From Dehalococcoidia bacterium (GTDB lineage: Bacteria > Chloroflexota > Dehalococcoidia > SZUA-161): DNA of 34,334 nucleotides. This document shows positions 22,743 to 33,535 of the stretch, one piece after another (position 1 is the first letter of the stretch; each line of letters starts with the position of its first letter). The translations under genes were made by a program, and so were the position numbers. Location of the stretch: contig JACWAE010000002.1 of the NCBI GenBank assembly GCA_014874385.1, forward strand, positions 1 through 34,334, given 5' to 3'. Below the pieces are notes generated by a model, which saw only the letters and a program-made list of their open reading frames with translations, was not told the DNA's origin and did not search any database.

Positions 22743-25229
22743 ATGGCTGCTAATAGATTCGACAAGTTCACAGAGCGAGCGCGTAAGGTTCTGGCCTTGG
22801 CCCAGGAAGAGGCCCGAAGGTTCAACCATAACTATATTGGCACCGAACACATATTGCTGGGGCTGGTACGCGAGGAAGACGGCATGGCTGCTAAGGTCCT
22901 CTCCAATCTCGGCATCGGGTTGAACAAGGTTCGGGCTGCCGTCGAATTCATCATAGGCCGCGGCGAGGGGACAACCCAGACCGAAGTCGGCCTCACCCCC
23001 AGGGCTAAAAAGGTTATTGAACTGGCGGTGGATGAAGCCCGTCTACTGGGGCATCAGTACATCGGCACTGAACATATCCTTCTGGGCCTGTTACGCGAGG
23101 GCGAGGGGGTTGCAGCAGGCGTTCTGGAGAGCCTGGGTGTCAGCGTGGAACGCGTACACACTGAACTAAACCGCGTCCTCAGCCAGAGTGCGCCACATAC
23201 CGCTGCCGGGCAGCGGCCTACAACCAAGACCCCAACCGTCGATCAGCTCGGCGTGGACCTGACCGCTGCGGCAAGGGCCGGTAAACTCGACCCGGTAATC
23301 GGACGTGCCCGGGAGATCGAGCGTGTGATCCAGGTGCTCAGTCGGCGCACCAAGAACAACCCTGTCCTCATTGGAGAGCCAGGAGTAGGCAAGACAGCTA
23401 TCGCTGAGGCTATTGCCCACCGCATAGTTTCTGGAGATGTCCCGGAGACTATGCAGGGGAAGAGATTGCTTACCCTCGATATCGGTTCCCTGGTCGCAGG
23501 GACAAAATACCGCGGTGAATTTGAGGAGAGACTGAAGAAGGTTATCGAGGAGATAAAGACCGCCAGCAACTGTATCCTCTTTATTGACGAAATCCACACC
23601 CTTGTCGGCGCTGGCGCTGCCGAGGGCGCTGTAGACGCTGCCAGCATTCTAAAGCCATCTCTGTCCAGAGGTGAGTTGCAATGTATCGGCGCTACTACCC
23701 TGGATGACTATCGCAAGCACGTGGAACGGGACGCCGCCCTGGAGCGCCGTTTCCAGCCCATCCTGGTCGAGGAGCCCTCAATTGAACAGACCATTGAAAT
23801 CTTGAGAGGCATTAAGAGCCGCTACGAAGAATATCACCGTTTGACCATAAATGACGAGGCGTTGAAGACGGCTGCTGCTCTGGCAAGCAGGTATATACCG
23901 GACCGCTTCCTGCCGGATAAGGCAATCGATCTCATAGATGAGGCTTCATCCAGGCTGCGGATTAAGCAGTCAAGTGTCCCCGTGAGCCTGAACGAGGCCA
24001 TAAAAGCCCTGGAATCCCTGCGCAAAGATAAGGAGCAGGCCATCGGCTCGCAGCAGTATGAGTATGCCGCAGAGCTGCGCGAACGAGAACTGAAGCTTAG
24101 CGAGAAAGTAGAGAAAATGCGCAGCGAGTGGCAACAGCAGCAGGAGTTCGATACGGAAAAGAAGGTGGTGACCGAGGAGCACATCGCTGAGGTTGTCGGC
24201 ATGTGGACCGGCATTCCGGTGGCACGCCTGGCTGCAGATGAGTCCGCCAGGCTGCTACAGATGGAAGAGGCATTGCATAAGCGTATCGTAGGGCAGGACG
24301 AGGCCATTGTTGCTGTCTCGAAATCAGTGAGAAGGGCGCGGGCCGGGCTCAAGGACCCCAGGCGCCCCATAGGCAGCTTTATCTTTCTGGGCCCCACCGG
24401 CGTAGGCAAAACAGAGTTGGTGCGGGCGCTGTCCGAGTTCATGTTTGGCAGCGAGGAAGCGCTGGTCAGGCTTGACATGTCGGAGTTTATGGAAAAGCAC
24501 ACCGTAGCCCGTCTCGTAGGTGCTCCGCCGGGATATGTCGGCTATGATGAAGGCGGGCAATTGACCGAGGCAGTGAGACGCAAATCTTACTCCGCCATAC
24601 TGCTGGACGAAATCGAGAAAGCTCACCCCGATGTGTTCAACATCCTGCTACAGATATTCGATGATGGGCACCTCACCGATGCCAAGGGACGGCGGGTCGA
24701 TTTCCGCAACACTATCATAATCATGACCAGCAACATAGGCTCTGAGCTTATCAGGAAAGAGGGTTCCATTGGCTTTATCTCTCGCAGCGATGAGACCAAG
24801 GCATCACAACTGTCCTATGAAAAGATGAGAGACAAGGTGCTCGACGAGATGAAGAAGACCTTCCGCCCCGAGTTCCTTAACCGCATCGACGGGGTAGTTG
24901 TGTTCCATGCCCTGAACAAGGAACACATTCGCAAGATTGTGGAGCTGATGCTCTCTCAGGTGCAGGGCCAGCTTAAAGAGAAAGACATAAAGATTGAGAT
25001 AACCGATGCGGCAAAGGACTACCTGGGAGAGAAAGGCTATGATCCCGCTTTCGGCGCTCGTCCTCTGAGACGTGTTATCGAACGGGAGGTCGAAGACCAG
25101 CTCTCCGATGCCCTGCTTAATGGCAAGTTCCGCACCGGGGAGACAATTCAGATCGACTACCAGGACGGCAAGGTTACGCTCGAGAAGATTGCGCCGCAAT
25201 CGGTTGCTATGGTCGGACGCTCCGCTTGA
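22743..25229 (+). CDS. clpC: ATP-dependent Clp protease ATP-binding subunit ClpC
   Basis: ClpC is the Hsp100 unfoldase that feeds proteins to ClpP. The 828-residue protein has two N-terminal Clp repeats (about 1-145, each with [11 protein letters not shown]), the first AAA module with Walker [13 protein letters not shown] and [14 protein letters not shown], a middle domain containing a UVR-like segment ([20 protein letters not shown]), the second AAA module with [14 protein letters not shown] and [20 protein letters not shown], and the C-terminal D2-small domain with [20 protein letters not shown]. The UVR segment and length distinguish it from ClpA and ClpB. ATG 22743 has GGAG nine bases upstream. 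It is probably monocistronic, as it lies between two intrinsic terminators; no mcsAB or ctsR is present. Confidence 0.97.
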   Translation: MAANRFDKFTERARKVLALAQEEARRFNHNYIGTEHILLGLVREEDGMAAKVLSNLGIGLNKVRAAVEFIIGRGEGTTQTEVGLTPRAKKVIELAVDEARLLGHQYIGTEHILLGLLREGEGVAAGVLESLGVSVERVHTELNRVLSQSAPHTAAGQRPTTKTPTVDQLGVDLTAAARAGKLDPVIGRAREIERVIQVLSRRTKNNPVLIGEPGVGKTAIAEAIAHRIVSGDVPETMQGKRLLTLDIGSLVAGTKYRGEFEERLKKVIEEIKTASNCILFIDEIHTLVGAGAAEGAVDAASILKPSLSRGELQCIGATTLDDYRKHVERDAALERRFQPILVEEPSIEQTIEILRGIKSRYEEYHRLTINDEALKTAAALASRYIPDRFLPDKAIDLIDEASSRLRIKQSSVPVSLNEAIKALESLRKDKEQAIGSQQYEYAAELRERELKLSEKVEKMRSEWQQQQEFDTEKKVVTEEHIAEVVGMWTGIPVARLAADESARLLQMEEALHKRIVGQDEAIVAVSKSVRRARAGLKDPRRPIGSFIFLGPTGVGKTELVRALSEFMFGSEEALVRLDMSEFMEKHTVARLVGAPPGYVGYDEGGQLTEAVRRKSYSAILLDEIEKAHPDVFNILLQIFDDGHLTDAKGRRVDFRNTIIIMTSNIGSELIRKEGSIGFISRSDETKASQLSYEKMRDKVLDEMKKTFRPEFLNRIDGVVVFHALNKEHIRKIVELMLSQVQGQLKEKDIKIEITDAAKDYLGEKGYDPAFGARPLRRVIEREVEDQLSDALLNGKFRTGETIQIDYQDGKVTLEKIAPQSVAMVGRSA

Positions 25230-25254
25230 GCCTAAACGATTCCGAGAAACTTTG

Positions 25255-25285
25255 AAGGCCCCCAATCGTGGGGGCCTTTTGATTT
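25255..25285 (+). terminator. Intrinsic terminator after clpC
   Basis: AAGGCCCCCA (25255-25264) and TGGGGGCCTT (25269-25278) form a ten-pair GC-rich stem with an ATCG loop, followed by TTTTGATTT. It separates clpC from the convergent lipoprotein gene, whose stop codon overlaps the tail. Confidence 0.93.
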
Positions 25286-25826
25286 AATAACTGAAGTAAG
25301 ACGCTTTGCGTTGCTCCAGAAAATCAAAGACTACAGAACGCATACTTTTGTTAGGCACCAGCCCGTCAAGAATCTCCCTGGGATGGTCGCGTATTTCCGG
25401 CGGCCCGTTTGTAAGGCAGTCCCACAAATCGTATAACAGGGCAGCGTTGGTTGCCGCTCCGCGACTATTCCTCGCATAGAGTTGCTCGGAGGTAAAGAGA
25501 GCAAACACATCGGCAATCGAGGTGCCCCAGATTTCACTAACATACCTCACTGTCATGCCCTGCGGTTCCAAACTGCTCAAAATATCTTCGCGCGTCAGTT
25601 TCTTGCCAGATGCATCAAAGTAGTAGTTCACCCCGTTCTCTTCGGGGGCGAAGGAGTACACAATAGGCAACGCGTTGCCGGAACTATCTATGACTATCAG
25701 TGAAGCCCCAGTTGTCACCGGAGGTTGAACTTGCGCAATGCTTACCTTTGTAGCGCAACTGGAAAAGAGCAGACTTGCCAGAATCAAAATGAGAGCGAAT
25801 AAAGCTGCTAATTTCTTACTTTCCAT
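25284..25826 (-). CDS. Putative lipoprotein of unknown function
   Basis: The 180-residue protein has a lipoprotein signal (KKLAALFALILILASLLFSS, then the candidate lipid-modified Cys at residue 25 in FSSCAT). The mature part contains TTGASLIVIDSSGNALPIVY, FAPEENGVNYYFDASGKKLT, a SLEPQGMTVRYVSEIWGTSI segment and a helical C-terminal half with AALLYDLWDCLTNGPPEIRD. I recognise no family. ATG 25826 has GGAAGG a few bases upstream. It stands alone, convergent with clpC, and is followed upstream by the dnaA control region. Extracytoplasmic location is inferred from the signal only. Confidence 0.75.
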   Translation of the reverse strand: MESKKLAALFALILILASLLFSSCATKVSIAQVQPPVTTGASLIVIDSSGNALPIVYSFAPEENGVNYYFDASGKKLTREDILSSLEPQGMTVRYVSEIWGTSIADVFALFTSEQLYARNSRGAATNAALLYDLWDCLTNGPPEIRDHPREILDGLVPNKSMRSVVFDFLEQRKASYFSY

Positions 25827-26320
25827 AGTCCTTCCCGCTTACTTAGTCCTAACACCGAGAGTAAACTCTCAGTTTCTATTTCTCATACTATGTTTTACTA
25901 ACTACTTGCGGCCTGATAATACCATCATGGAACCTGGCCGTCAACCAAGCTGAGATATTCGCAGCTTCATCAGGGATGATAATCCCCTTTCTATTTCCAG
26001 CAAATTCTTCACCTTGCAAAAATGTAATAAAAATCTATTGACCTGAGCCTTGCCGTCTGTTATCTTAACTACGCAATTTTCCTTATGTTTTCCACAAAGA
26101 AAGCTCCACAGATAAAACATCCCCCGTGAGTTGTGCTCCCTTCCTCTGGAGCACAACCTCAAGAAATGCGCCTTCGGAAATAAACGCATCTTAGGGGAAA
26201 GCGCTCTAGTTTTACATTTTAGTCGTATAAGAGTGCGGTTGCATTATTTCTTTTTGTGCACTTAAATCCGCCTGAGGCGGATGGAGGTTGCTTTGTCAAG
26301 TCGTTGTGATGAGGTGCGGT
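25827..26320. promoter_or_regulatory. dnaA upstream region with candidate promoter and a DnaA-box-like site
   Basis: No gene is seen here. A candidate promoter is TTGCAT (26239-26244), 17 bases, TTAAAT (26262-26267). A TTTTCCACA (26088-26096) differs by one base from the DnaA box TTATCCACA, and AT-rich sequence lies around 26020-26040. A palindrome ATCCGCCTGAGGCGGAT (26266-26282) lies between the promoter and the ribosome site. Confidence 0.5.
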
Positions 26321-27673
26321 ATGAAAACGAGACCCGCTGCCGAGATATGGAAAGCGGCGCTCGACGAATTACAGGGCAAAGTAAGTCCGGCAAATTACCA
26401 AACCTGGTTAAAGAATACAGTAGGGTTAACCTATAGCGATAGCTGTTTTACAGTTGGGGTACCGAGCAGTTTCGTCACAGAATCGTTAGAGAAGCGCCTG
26501 CACCCCTTAATTGAGAAAACGCTAATCGGCATTGCCGGGAAGCCGGTATCGGTGCAGTTCCAGGTCCATCTGGGGAATGGGGATGAAGAGCTGACCCCTC
26601 CTGTACCTTCATCGCCTTCTTCGACAAACTACAAACAGAGGACCGGTGCGCCCAGGTTAAGCCGAAAGTATACTTTCTCTTCCTTTATAGTGAGCAGCAG
26701 CAATCGCCTGGCCCATGCCGCAGCCTTGGGAGTAGCGGAGAATCCTGGAAACAGCTACAATCCTTTGTTCGTTTACAGCGGTGTGGGACTGGGCAAGACC
26801 CACCTCCTGCATGCCATGGGCTGGGAGGCAATCCGTGTTCGCCCTCGGGTGATGTATGTCACCGCTGAACAGTTCACCAACGAGTTCATCAGCGCCATCA
26901 GAGAGAGGAGAAGCGAGGACTTCAGGAACAAATATCGCAGTGTAGATGTCCTGCTCCTGGATGACATTCAGTTCATAGCCGGTAAAGAGCAGACGCAGGA
27001 AGGTCTGTTCCACACCTTCAATGACCTCCATACCGGCAACAGCCAGATTGTTATCAGTTGTGACCGCCCTCCGAAGTCCCTGACTCTGCTGGAGGATAGA
27101 CTGCGCTCCCGCTTCGAATGGGGACTGATTGTCGACATGCAGCCACCCGATCTGGAAACCAGGATCGCCATTCTCCAGATGAAGGCTGAAGAACAGAAAA
27201 CAGGAGCCCCCCCCGAGGTGTTGAACTTCATTGCTCGCCGCATCCAGAAGAATATCCGCGAGCTGGAGGGAGCGCTCAACCGCGTCCTGGCCTACGCCAG
27301 ACTTACCAAATCGCCGCTTACAGTCGAACTGGCAACTCAAGCCCTGGCAGATATCTCCAGCGATGCCCATAAACGCACCCTGACGCCGGCGGTGATTATG
27401 AATGCGGTAGCCACCTTTTTTAATATCCCTCCCGAAACCCTGCAAGGTAAGAGACGGGACAAGACCTCATCTCAAGCCAGGCAGATAGCGATGTATCTTC
27501 TCAGAGAAGAACTTCAATGCTCCTGGACTCAAATTGGCAGAGAGCTGGGAAATCGAGACCACAGCACGATCCTGCATGGCTATCACAAGATCTCCGATGA
27601 AGTCGACACCGACCACGGGCTACGCCGTGACCTGCTGGAGATTAGAGAGAACCTTTACTCTAAATCAGCCTAA
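26321..27673 (+). CDS. dnaA: Chromosomal replication initiator protein DnaA
   Basis: DnaA binds DnaA boxes at oriC and melts the origin in its ATP form. The protein has the N-terminal helicase-loading domain (IWKAALDELQGKVSPANYQT), a short linker, the AAA+ domain with Walker A VGLGKTHLLHAMG and Walker B VLLLDDIQFIAGKEQTQEG, LEDRLRSRFEWGL, the arginine-rich box region, and domain IV with the signature GNRDHSTILHGYHKI. I choose ATG 26321, which has GAGG seven bases upstream and gives 450 residues. The same frame extends up to TTG 26288 with poor ribosome-site spacing. It is followed by a gap with DnaA boxes and then obg; dnaN is not adjacent as it is in many genomes. Confidence 0.97.
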   Translation: MKTRPAAEIWKAALDELQGKVSPANYQTWLKNTVGLTYSDSCFTVGVPSSFVTESLEKRLHPLIEKTLIGIAGKPVSVQFQVHLGNGDEELTPPVPSSPSSTNYKQRTGAPRLSRKYTFSSFIVSSSNRLAHAAALGVAENPGNSYNPLFVYSGVGLGKTHLLHAMGWEAIRVRPRVMYVTAEQFTNEFISAIRERRSEDFRNKYRSVDVLLLDDIQFIAGKEQTQEGLFHTFNDLHTGNSQIVISCDRPPKSLTLLEDRLRSRFEWGLIVDMQPPDLETRIAILQMKAEEQKTGAPPEVLNFIARRIQKNIRELEGALNRVLAYARLTKSPLTVELATQALADISSDAHKRTLTPAVIMNAVATFFNIPPETLQGKRRDKTSSQARQIAMYLLREELQCSWTQIGRELGNRDHSTILHGYHKISDEVDTDHGLRRDLLEIRENLYSKSA

Positions 27674-27993
27674 ACGATTACTCACCTAAAGCATTAACAT
27701 AAAAATGTGGATAACTGCCACTTTTTTGTGGAAATCCCGTTTGGATTGTGGATAACTGCTTTGTCTTTATGTCTTCATTTCTCAAGAGGGTACCCCTCTG
27801 CCAGTCTTCTTTTTATCCGCAAAATCTCCTCAATTTCTTCATCAAACTTACCCTATCCTCCACAGAATGCCTCAATTCAGACAAACCTGATTACCACGAT
27901 TTCCCCGGCTATATAATTATTAGTTTTACAGTCTTCTCCACTATGCTTATAATGGATCCAGAATATTAGAGCTATCCTAATAAGGATGGATAA
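27674..27993. other. Candidate replication origin (oriC) downstream of dnaA
   Basis: Two perfect DnaA boxes, in the TGTGGATAA orientation, lie at 27706-27714 and 27747-27755, 41 bases apart and both followed by CTGC. A one-mismatch box TTATCCGCA in the opposite orientation lies at 27813-27821, and a weaker TGTGGAAAT lies at 27728-27736. AT-rich stretches occur at about 27835-27845 and 27905-27935. The position next to dnaA and near gyrB fits an origin. Confidence 0.6.
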
Positions 27994-29085
27994 TTGATAG
28001 ACCGAGTTGAGATTTATGTTAAGGCTGGGGATGGAGGAAACGGAGTTGTCAGTTTCCGTAGGGAGAAGTTTGTTCCCTTTGGAGGTCCTGATGGAGGGGA
28101 TGGGGGAAATGGAGGCAGCGTATACCTGGTGGGTGATGAAAGTGAATCCACTCTGCTTTCTTTCCGATATAAAAAGAATTTTCAGGCGGAGAAAGGGGCT
28201 CATGGGAAGGGCAAGAATATGCACGGGAAGAGGGGAGAGGACCTCTTAATAAAGGTCCCTCTGGGTACGCAGGTGCGGCTTAAAATGGAAAATGGCTCTG
28301 GAGTATTAATTGCGGATGTGGTGGAACAGGGACAGCAGGTATCGGTCGCCAAAGGAGGAAAGGGGGGTAGGGGTAACACCCACTTCGCCACGTCCACGAA
28401 CCAGGCTCCGCGCACTGTAGAAAAGGGTAAGCCCGGCGAGGAAAAGAGGCTGCTCCTCGACCTCAAGCTGATTGCTGACGTCGGCATAATCGGCTGCCCC
28501 AACGCAGGCAAGTCAACCCTTTTGAGCGTGGTGTCCAAAGCCAGGCCCAGGATTGCAGATTATCCCTTCACCACTATCGAACCTGTTCTGGGGGTCGTGG
28601 GCATCGGATATGGCAGCTTCGTGATGGCTGATATCCCGGGGATTATCGAGGGAGCACATGAGGGACGGGGCCTGGGGCTCGATTTTCTGCGCCATATCGA
28701 GCGCACCAGGGCGCTTATCCATCTCGTTGACGGCAGCTCCGAAGACCCTGCCTCGGACTACAAGAAGATTGAGGCAGAGCTTGTGTCGTATGAAGCTAAC
28801 TTGAAAGATAAGCCACGGCTCATTGCCATAAACAAAATCGATTTACCCCATGTACGCGCCCGCATGCCTGAACTCGAGAAGAATTTCAAGGAGTTTGGGG
28901 TTTCGGTGTATTTTATCTCAGCGGCAACCGGTGAGGGGGTTAAAGAGCTTATGAGCAAAGCCCTGGAGCTGGTCTCCAGGGCCCCCGGTATATCTCCAGA
29001 GAAACGGGAGGAAGAGGGATTCAAGGTGTTTCGACCTCGCCCCCTATCTTCCAAGAAAGCTGCCAAGCAGGGAGAAGGAGCATGA
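27994..29085 (+). CDS. obg: GTPase Obg/CgtA
   Basis: Obg is a ribosome-associated GTPase involved in 50S assembly and stress signalling. The 363-residue protein has the glycine-rich Obg fold (IDRVEIYVKAGDGGNGVVSF, GGDGGNGGSVYL, GGKGGRGNTHFATSTNQAPR), then the G domain with GCPNAGKSTLL, DIPGIIEGAHEGRGLGLDF, LRHIERT and the NKID motif in LIAINKIDLP. The C-terminal OCT domain of the Bacillus type is absent; the protein ends in a short basic tail. The start is TTG 27994, which gives the family N-terminus IDRVEIY; AAGGATGG lies upstream. Its stop overlaps the nadD start by four bases (ATGA), so the two are translationally coupled. Confidence 0.96.
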   Translation: MIDRVEIYVKAGDGGNGVVSFRREKFVPFGGPDGGDGGNGGSVYLVGDESESTLLSFRYKKNFQAEKGAHGKGKNMHGKRGEDLLIKVPLGTQVRLKMENGSGVLIADVVEQGQQVSVAKGGKGGRGNTHFATSTNQAPRTVEKGKPGEEKRLLLDLKLIADVGIIGCPNAGKSTLLSVVSKARPRIADYPFTTIEPVLGVVGIGYGSFVMADIPGIIEGAHEGRGLGLDFLRHIERTRALIHLVDGSSEDPASDYKKIEAELVSYEANLKDKPRLIAINKIDLPHVRARMPELEKNFKEFGVSVYFISAATGEGVKELMSKALELVSRAPGISPEKREEEGFKVFRPRPLSSKKAAKQGEGA

Positions 29086-29696
29086 CCAAGAGGAAGATAG
29101 GTGTTCTGGGAGGCACCTTCAACCCTATACATCTGGGGCATCTCATCGTGGCCGAGGACATCAGGGAGAAGCTGGGGCTGAGAGAGGTGCTTTTCATTCC
29201 GGCAGGACAGCCCTGGCTCAAACTCAAGGAGGAAAAGCACGTAAGCGCAGCGGAACACAGGCTGGCTATGGTGAGACTGGCTGTGGCATCAAATCGCTAT
29301 TTCAAGGTATCTACTATGGAGATCGACCGCCCCGGGCCTTCCTATAGTATAGATACAGTTTCAGAGCTGAAGTCCAAGCTGGGAGCCGGAGCCGAAATCT
29401 ACTTCATAGTCGGGCCCGATGCCCTGGCGAAGTTTGCTTTGTGGAAAGACCCGGCCCGGCTTCTGGAAGCCTGTCATGTAGTAGGGATAGGGCGGCCCGG
29501 CCCTGCCCAGACTGATTTGCGCGCCCTGGAAACATCCCTCCCGGGGGTCTCCCATCGCATCATACTGATAGATGTGCCCCAGATAGATATCAGCTCCACG
29601 GATATCAGGAGTCGGGTTTCACAGGGGCTTTCCATACGCTACCTGGTTCCCGAGGCGGTGGAGAAATATATAGCGGAACACAGGTTGTATTTATGA
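29082..29696 (+). CDS. nadD: Nicotinate-nucleotide adenylyltransferase NadD
   Basis: NadD adenylates nicotinate mononucleotide to deamido-NAD in NAD synthesis. The 204-residue protein has the nucleotidyltransferase motif GVLGGTFNPIHLGHLIVAED near the N-terminus, the central FIVGPDALAKFALWKDPARL and the C-terminal ISSTDIRSRVSQGLSIRYLV followed by PEAVEKYI, all standard for the family. It begins at ATG 29082 inside the obg stop codon, so expression is coupled to obg. Its stop is followed directly by a repeat block. Confidence 0.96.
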   Translation: MTKRKIGVLGGTFNPIHLGHLIVAEDIREKLGLREVLFIPAGQPWLKLKEEKHVSAAEHRLAMVRLAVASNRYFKVSTMEIDRPGPSYSIDTVSELKSKLGAGAEIYFIVGPDALAKFALWKDPARLLEACHVVGIGRPGPAQTDLRALETSLPGVSHRIILIDVPQIDISSTDIRSRVSQGLSIRYLVPEAVEKYIAEHRLYL

Positions 29697-29846
29697 GAGG
29701 TGCAGGATTCTTCCTGCCGGGGGTCTGGGGGTGTCCCTGTAGGGGCACAGTGCACTGTGCCCTAAAAGTCCCCCAAGATTGGGGGATATAGGGGGCTGAT
29801 TAACAGCTCAGGGGCGTTTCGCGAAACGCCCCTCACCACGAACGGT
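29697..29846. repeat. Nested repeat block: family D element carrying a family A palindrome, then a second family A palindrome
   Basis: Reading on the minus strand, 29799-29697 resembles the family D block near 6014-6100: AGCCCCCT, CCCCCAATCTTGGGGG, then GACACCCCCA. Between the last two lies a family A palindrome (29743-29762, arms GGGCACAGTG/CACTGTGCCC), where the 6 kb copy has only a few bases. A perfect 24-base family A copy follows (29810-29833, AGGGGCGTTTCG/CGAAACGCCCCT). Then CACCACGAACGG (29834-29845) matches the edge of family C. Confidence 0.8.
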
Positions 29847-29863
29847 CAAAGGAGGGTTGAGCA

Positions 29864-30421
29864 TTGACCAAGGCTGAGGATAAAAGGCTTTTGGAAGTTT
29901 TTAAGGAACACGCCGTTCTTCATGGCGATTTCACCCTCACCTCAGGGCTGAAAAGCTCCTATTATTTCGATGGCAGGCTGGTGACCCTCTGGCCGGAGGG
30001 CGCTTATCTTATCGGGAAGAAGATTTTCGATATTCTGAAGGGGACCAGTGCGGAGGCGGTGGGGGGCATGACTATAGGGGCTGACCCCATGGTCTCAGCA
30101 GTGGCTGTGGTCAGCCACCTGGAGGGCAAGCCCATCCCTGCCTTCATCGTCAGGGCGGAGACTAAAGTGCACGGGACACAGAAACGCATTGAGGGGCCGT
30201 TGAAGAAAGGGTCGAGGGTGGCTATAGTTGACGATGTTATTACCACCGGAGGCTCGGTGCTGCGAGCCATAGAGGCTGTAGAAGCAGAAGGCTGCAAGGT
30301 GGTCAAAGTGGTGGTGCTCCTGGACCGACACCAGGGCGGGTCGGACGAGATAAAGCGCAGGGGCTACGACTTCACGGCTATCCTGAGCGCTAATGGGGAG
30401 GGGGAAGTAAGGCTGGCTTAA
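29864..30421 (+). CDS. pyrE: Orotate phosphoribosyltransferase
   Basis: PyrE converts orotate and PRPP to orotidine monophosphate in pyrimidine synthesis. The 185-residue protein has FTLTSGLKSSYYFDGRLVTL near the N-terminus, the loop AETKVHGTQKRIEGPLKKGS and the PRPP-binding motif VAIVDDVITTGGSVLRAIEA. The start is TTG 29864, with a strong AAAGGAGG nine bases upstream. It lies downstream of nadD across a repeat block, so cotranscription is doubtful. No other pyr genes are in the window. Confidence 0.94.
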   Translation: MTKAEDKRLLEVFKEHAVLHGDFTLTSGLKSSYYFDGRLVTLWPEGAYLIGKKIFDILKGTSAEAVGGMTIGADPMVSAVAVVSHLEGKPIPAFIVRAETKVHGTQKRIEGPLKKGSRVAIVDDVITTGGSVLRAIEAVEAEGCKVVKVVVLLDRHQGGSDEIKRRGYDFTAILSANGEGEVRLA

Positions 30422-30718
30422 ATATGCCGAGCTTTCTAGCTACCGGCACTTCAGGATGTTTAGTTAAATAAAGTGAGCAATTTTGCTTCACTTTTGCCTC
30501 AAAATGTGATACAATGAATTGATGGGTGCGACTGAAAGCCTGGCTGGAAGAGCTTCTATTGGATTATATGCTGTAGCAGACTCACCATCTCCCGAAGAAC
30601 CTTTTCTCCTGTCACAATGCTTCATTGTATTCGAGCTATGATTTGATGAGCCTTGTTATGGCTGTGATGTGGTTCATTAGCCCAGTGCAGTCACTGTCGT
30701 ACGTGAGCAGGTAAATAA
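30422..30718 (+). promoter_or_regulatory. pyrE-gyrB gap with candidate gyrB promoter
   Basis: No gene is evident. TACAAT (30510-30515) is a good -10 hexamer with no strong -35; use of it would give a leader of about 200 bases before gyrB. ACAATG/CATTGT (about 30617-30630) forms a small hairpin. The gyrB ribosome site is weak, CAGG eight bases before the ATG. Confidence 0.4.
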
Positions 30719-32632
<1,914 letters not shown>

Positions 32633-33213
32633 CCTCTAAATCCTAAACCCCAACCCCCTTCGTGAAATCTTACCACAACTCATAAAACGAATTTACCGTT
32701 CACCCCGAACCTGTCGAAAGACGCTTCCCCTTTCCTAAAGGGGGATACAGGGGAATTAGGAACCCAAACGTAGGTGCGGGTTTCAAACCCGCCCTCGCGC
32801 TTTTAATGAACAGATTCAATATGGTAGGACAGGCTCCCCAGCCTGTCCCAATGTAGGGGGCGACCCATCGGGTCGCCCTTCGTGTCATTCCTGCCCTGAG
32901 CAGGAATCCAGGCGCCCAGATAGATTGGAGCACCTGCTCCAATCTACATGTAGCGTCGTAACGGGAGTCACGACAACGAGCCTGCAAACGTAGGGACCAG
33001 ATGCACTCTCCCGATTCCCCCTAAAGCCACTTGATTCTGAATCCCTCCTCAAATACCTGATACCATGACTCTCTCGTAGTAGCCTCGACCCATGTCGTGC
33101 ATCGTCGGTTGTGCTGCATAAGCGCAGGTCTTATAATAGGGGCTACCTTTAATTGCCTTCTGTTTTATTTAGCGTTAACATTCTTGCAGCATCCTAAAGG
33201 TGGGGGGCAAACG
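32633..33213. repeat. Gene-free region with a cluster of five or more different palindromes
   Basis: In order: a fragment of family C (about 32698-32725); GCGGGTTT/AAACCCGC (32776-32792); GGACAGGCT/AGCCTGTCC (32827-32848); a family A copy with arms GGGCGACCC/GGGTCGCCC (32858-32878); a family B hairpin ATTCCTGC/GCAGGAAT ending CCAG (32886-32911); and TAGATTGGAGCA/TGCTCCAATCTA (32921-32946). No coding sequence is seen. None has a good T-tract, although several may end gyrB transcripts. Confidence 0.8.
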
Positions 33214-33535
33214 GTGCATCTCTACGAATTACTTGCCCAACGTGTCGAGCAATGGCGTCAGCAGGGCTACCCTCACTCAGATTATTCTACACACACCCGA
33301 CTTCATCGTTCGCGGCAAAAACGGCAAGTGCATGATTGTGGAAATCAAGCGCGAACATGACCGCGAACATCCTGTTGATGGCGAGAACGGGCGCAAAGCC
33401 ATGGCAACCCGAAAGTGGGTGGGGCTCAACCCCGAACGCTTGAAGTACGAAATCGTTTTTGCCAAAGAAGATGTTATTGGATACGACCAGACCAAGAGGA
33501 TTCGTGACTTCGTGGAGAGGAAAGAGATAGTATGA
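33214..33535 (+). pseudogene. Remnant of a DEAD/DEAH helicase-type restriction protein (type III Res-like)
   Basis: Two reading frames each carry a piece of such a protein. From GTG 33214, HLYELLAQRVEQWRQQGYPH resembles the N-terminus. After about 33281 the next frame reads LHTPDFIVRGKNGKCMIVEI, then ATRKWVGLNPERLKYEIVFA, which resembles the C-terminal nuclease end of Res-type helicases. Such proteins usually run to 800 residues or more, so the whole helicase core is gone and the junction is out of frame. The end overlaps the Fic gene start by four bases (ATGA), the relic of an operon. Family assignment rests on recalled motif style only. Confidence 0.6.

Noticed and set aside
32633..33213. 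Transposon insertion near the Fic gene
   Set aside because: There is no transposase ORF or long terminal inverted repeat, only short separate palindromes.
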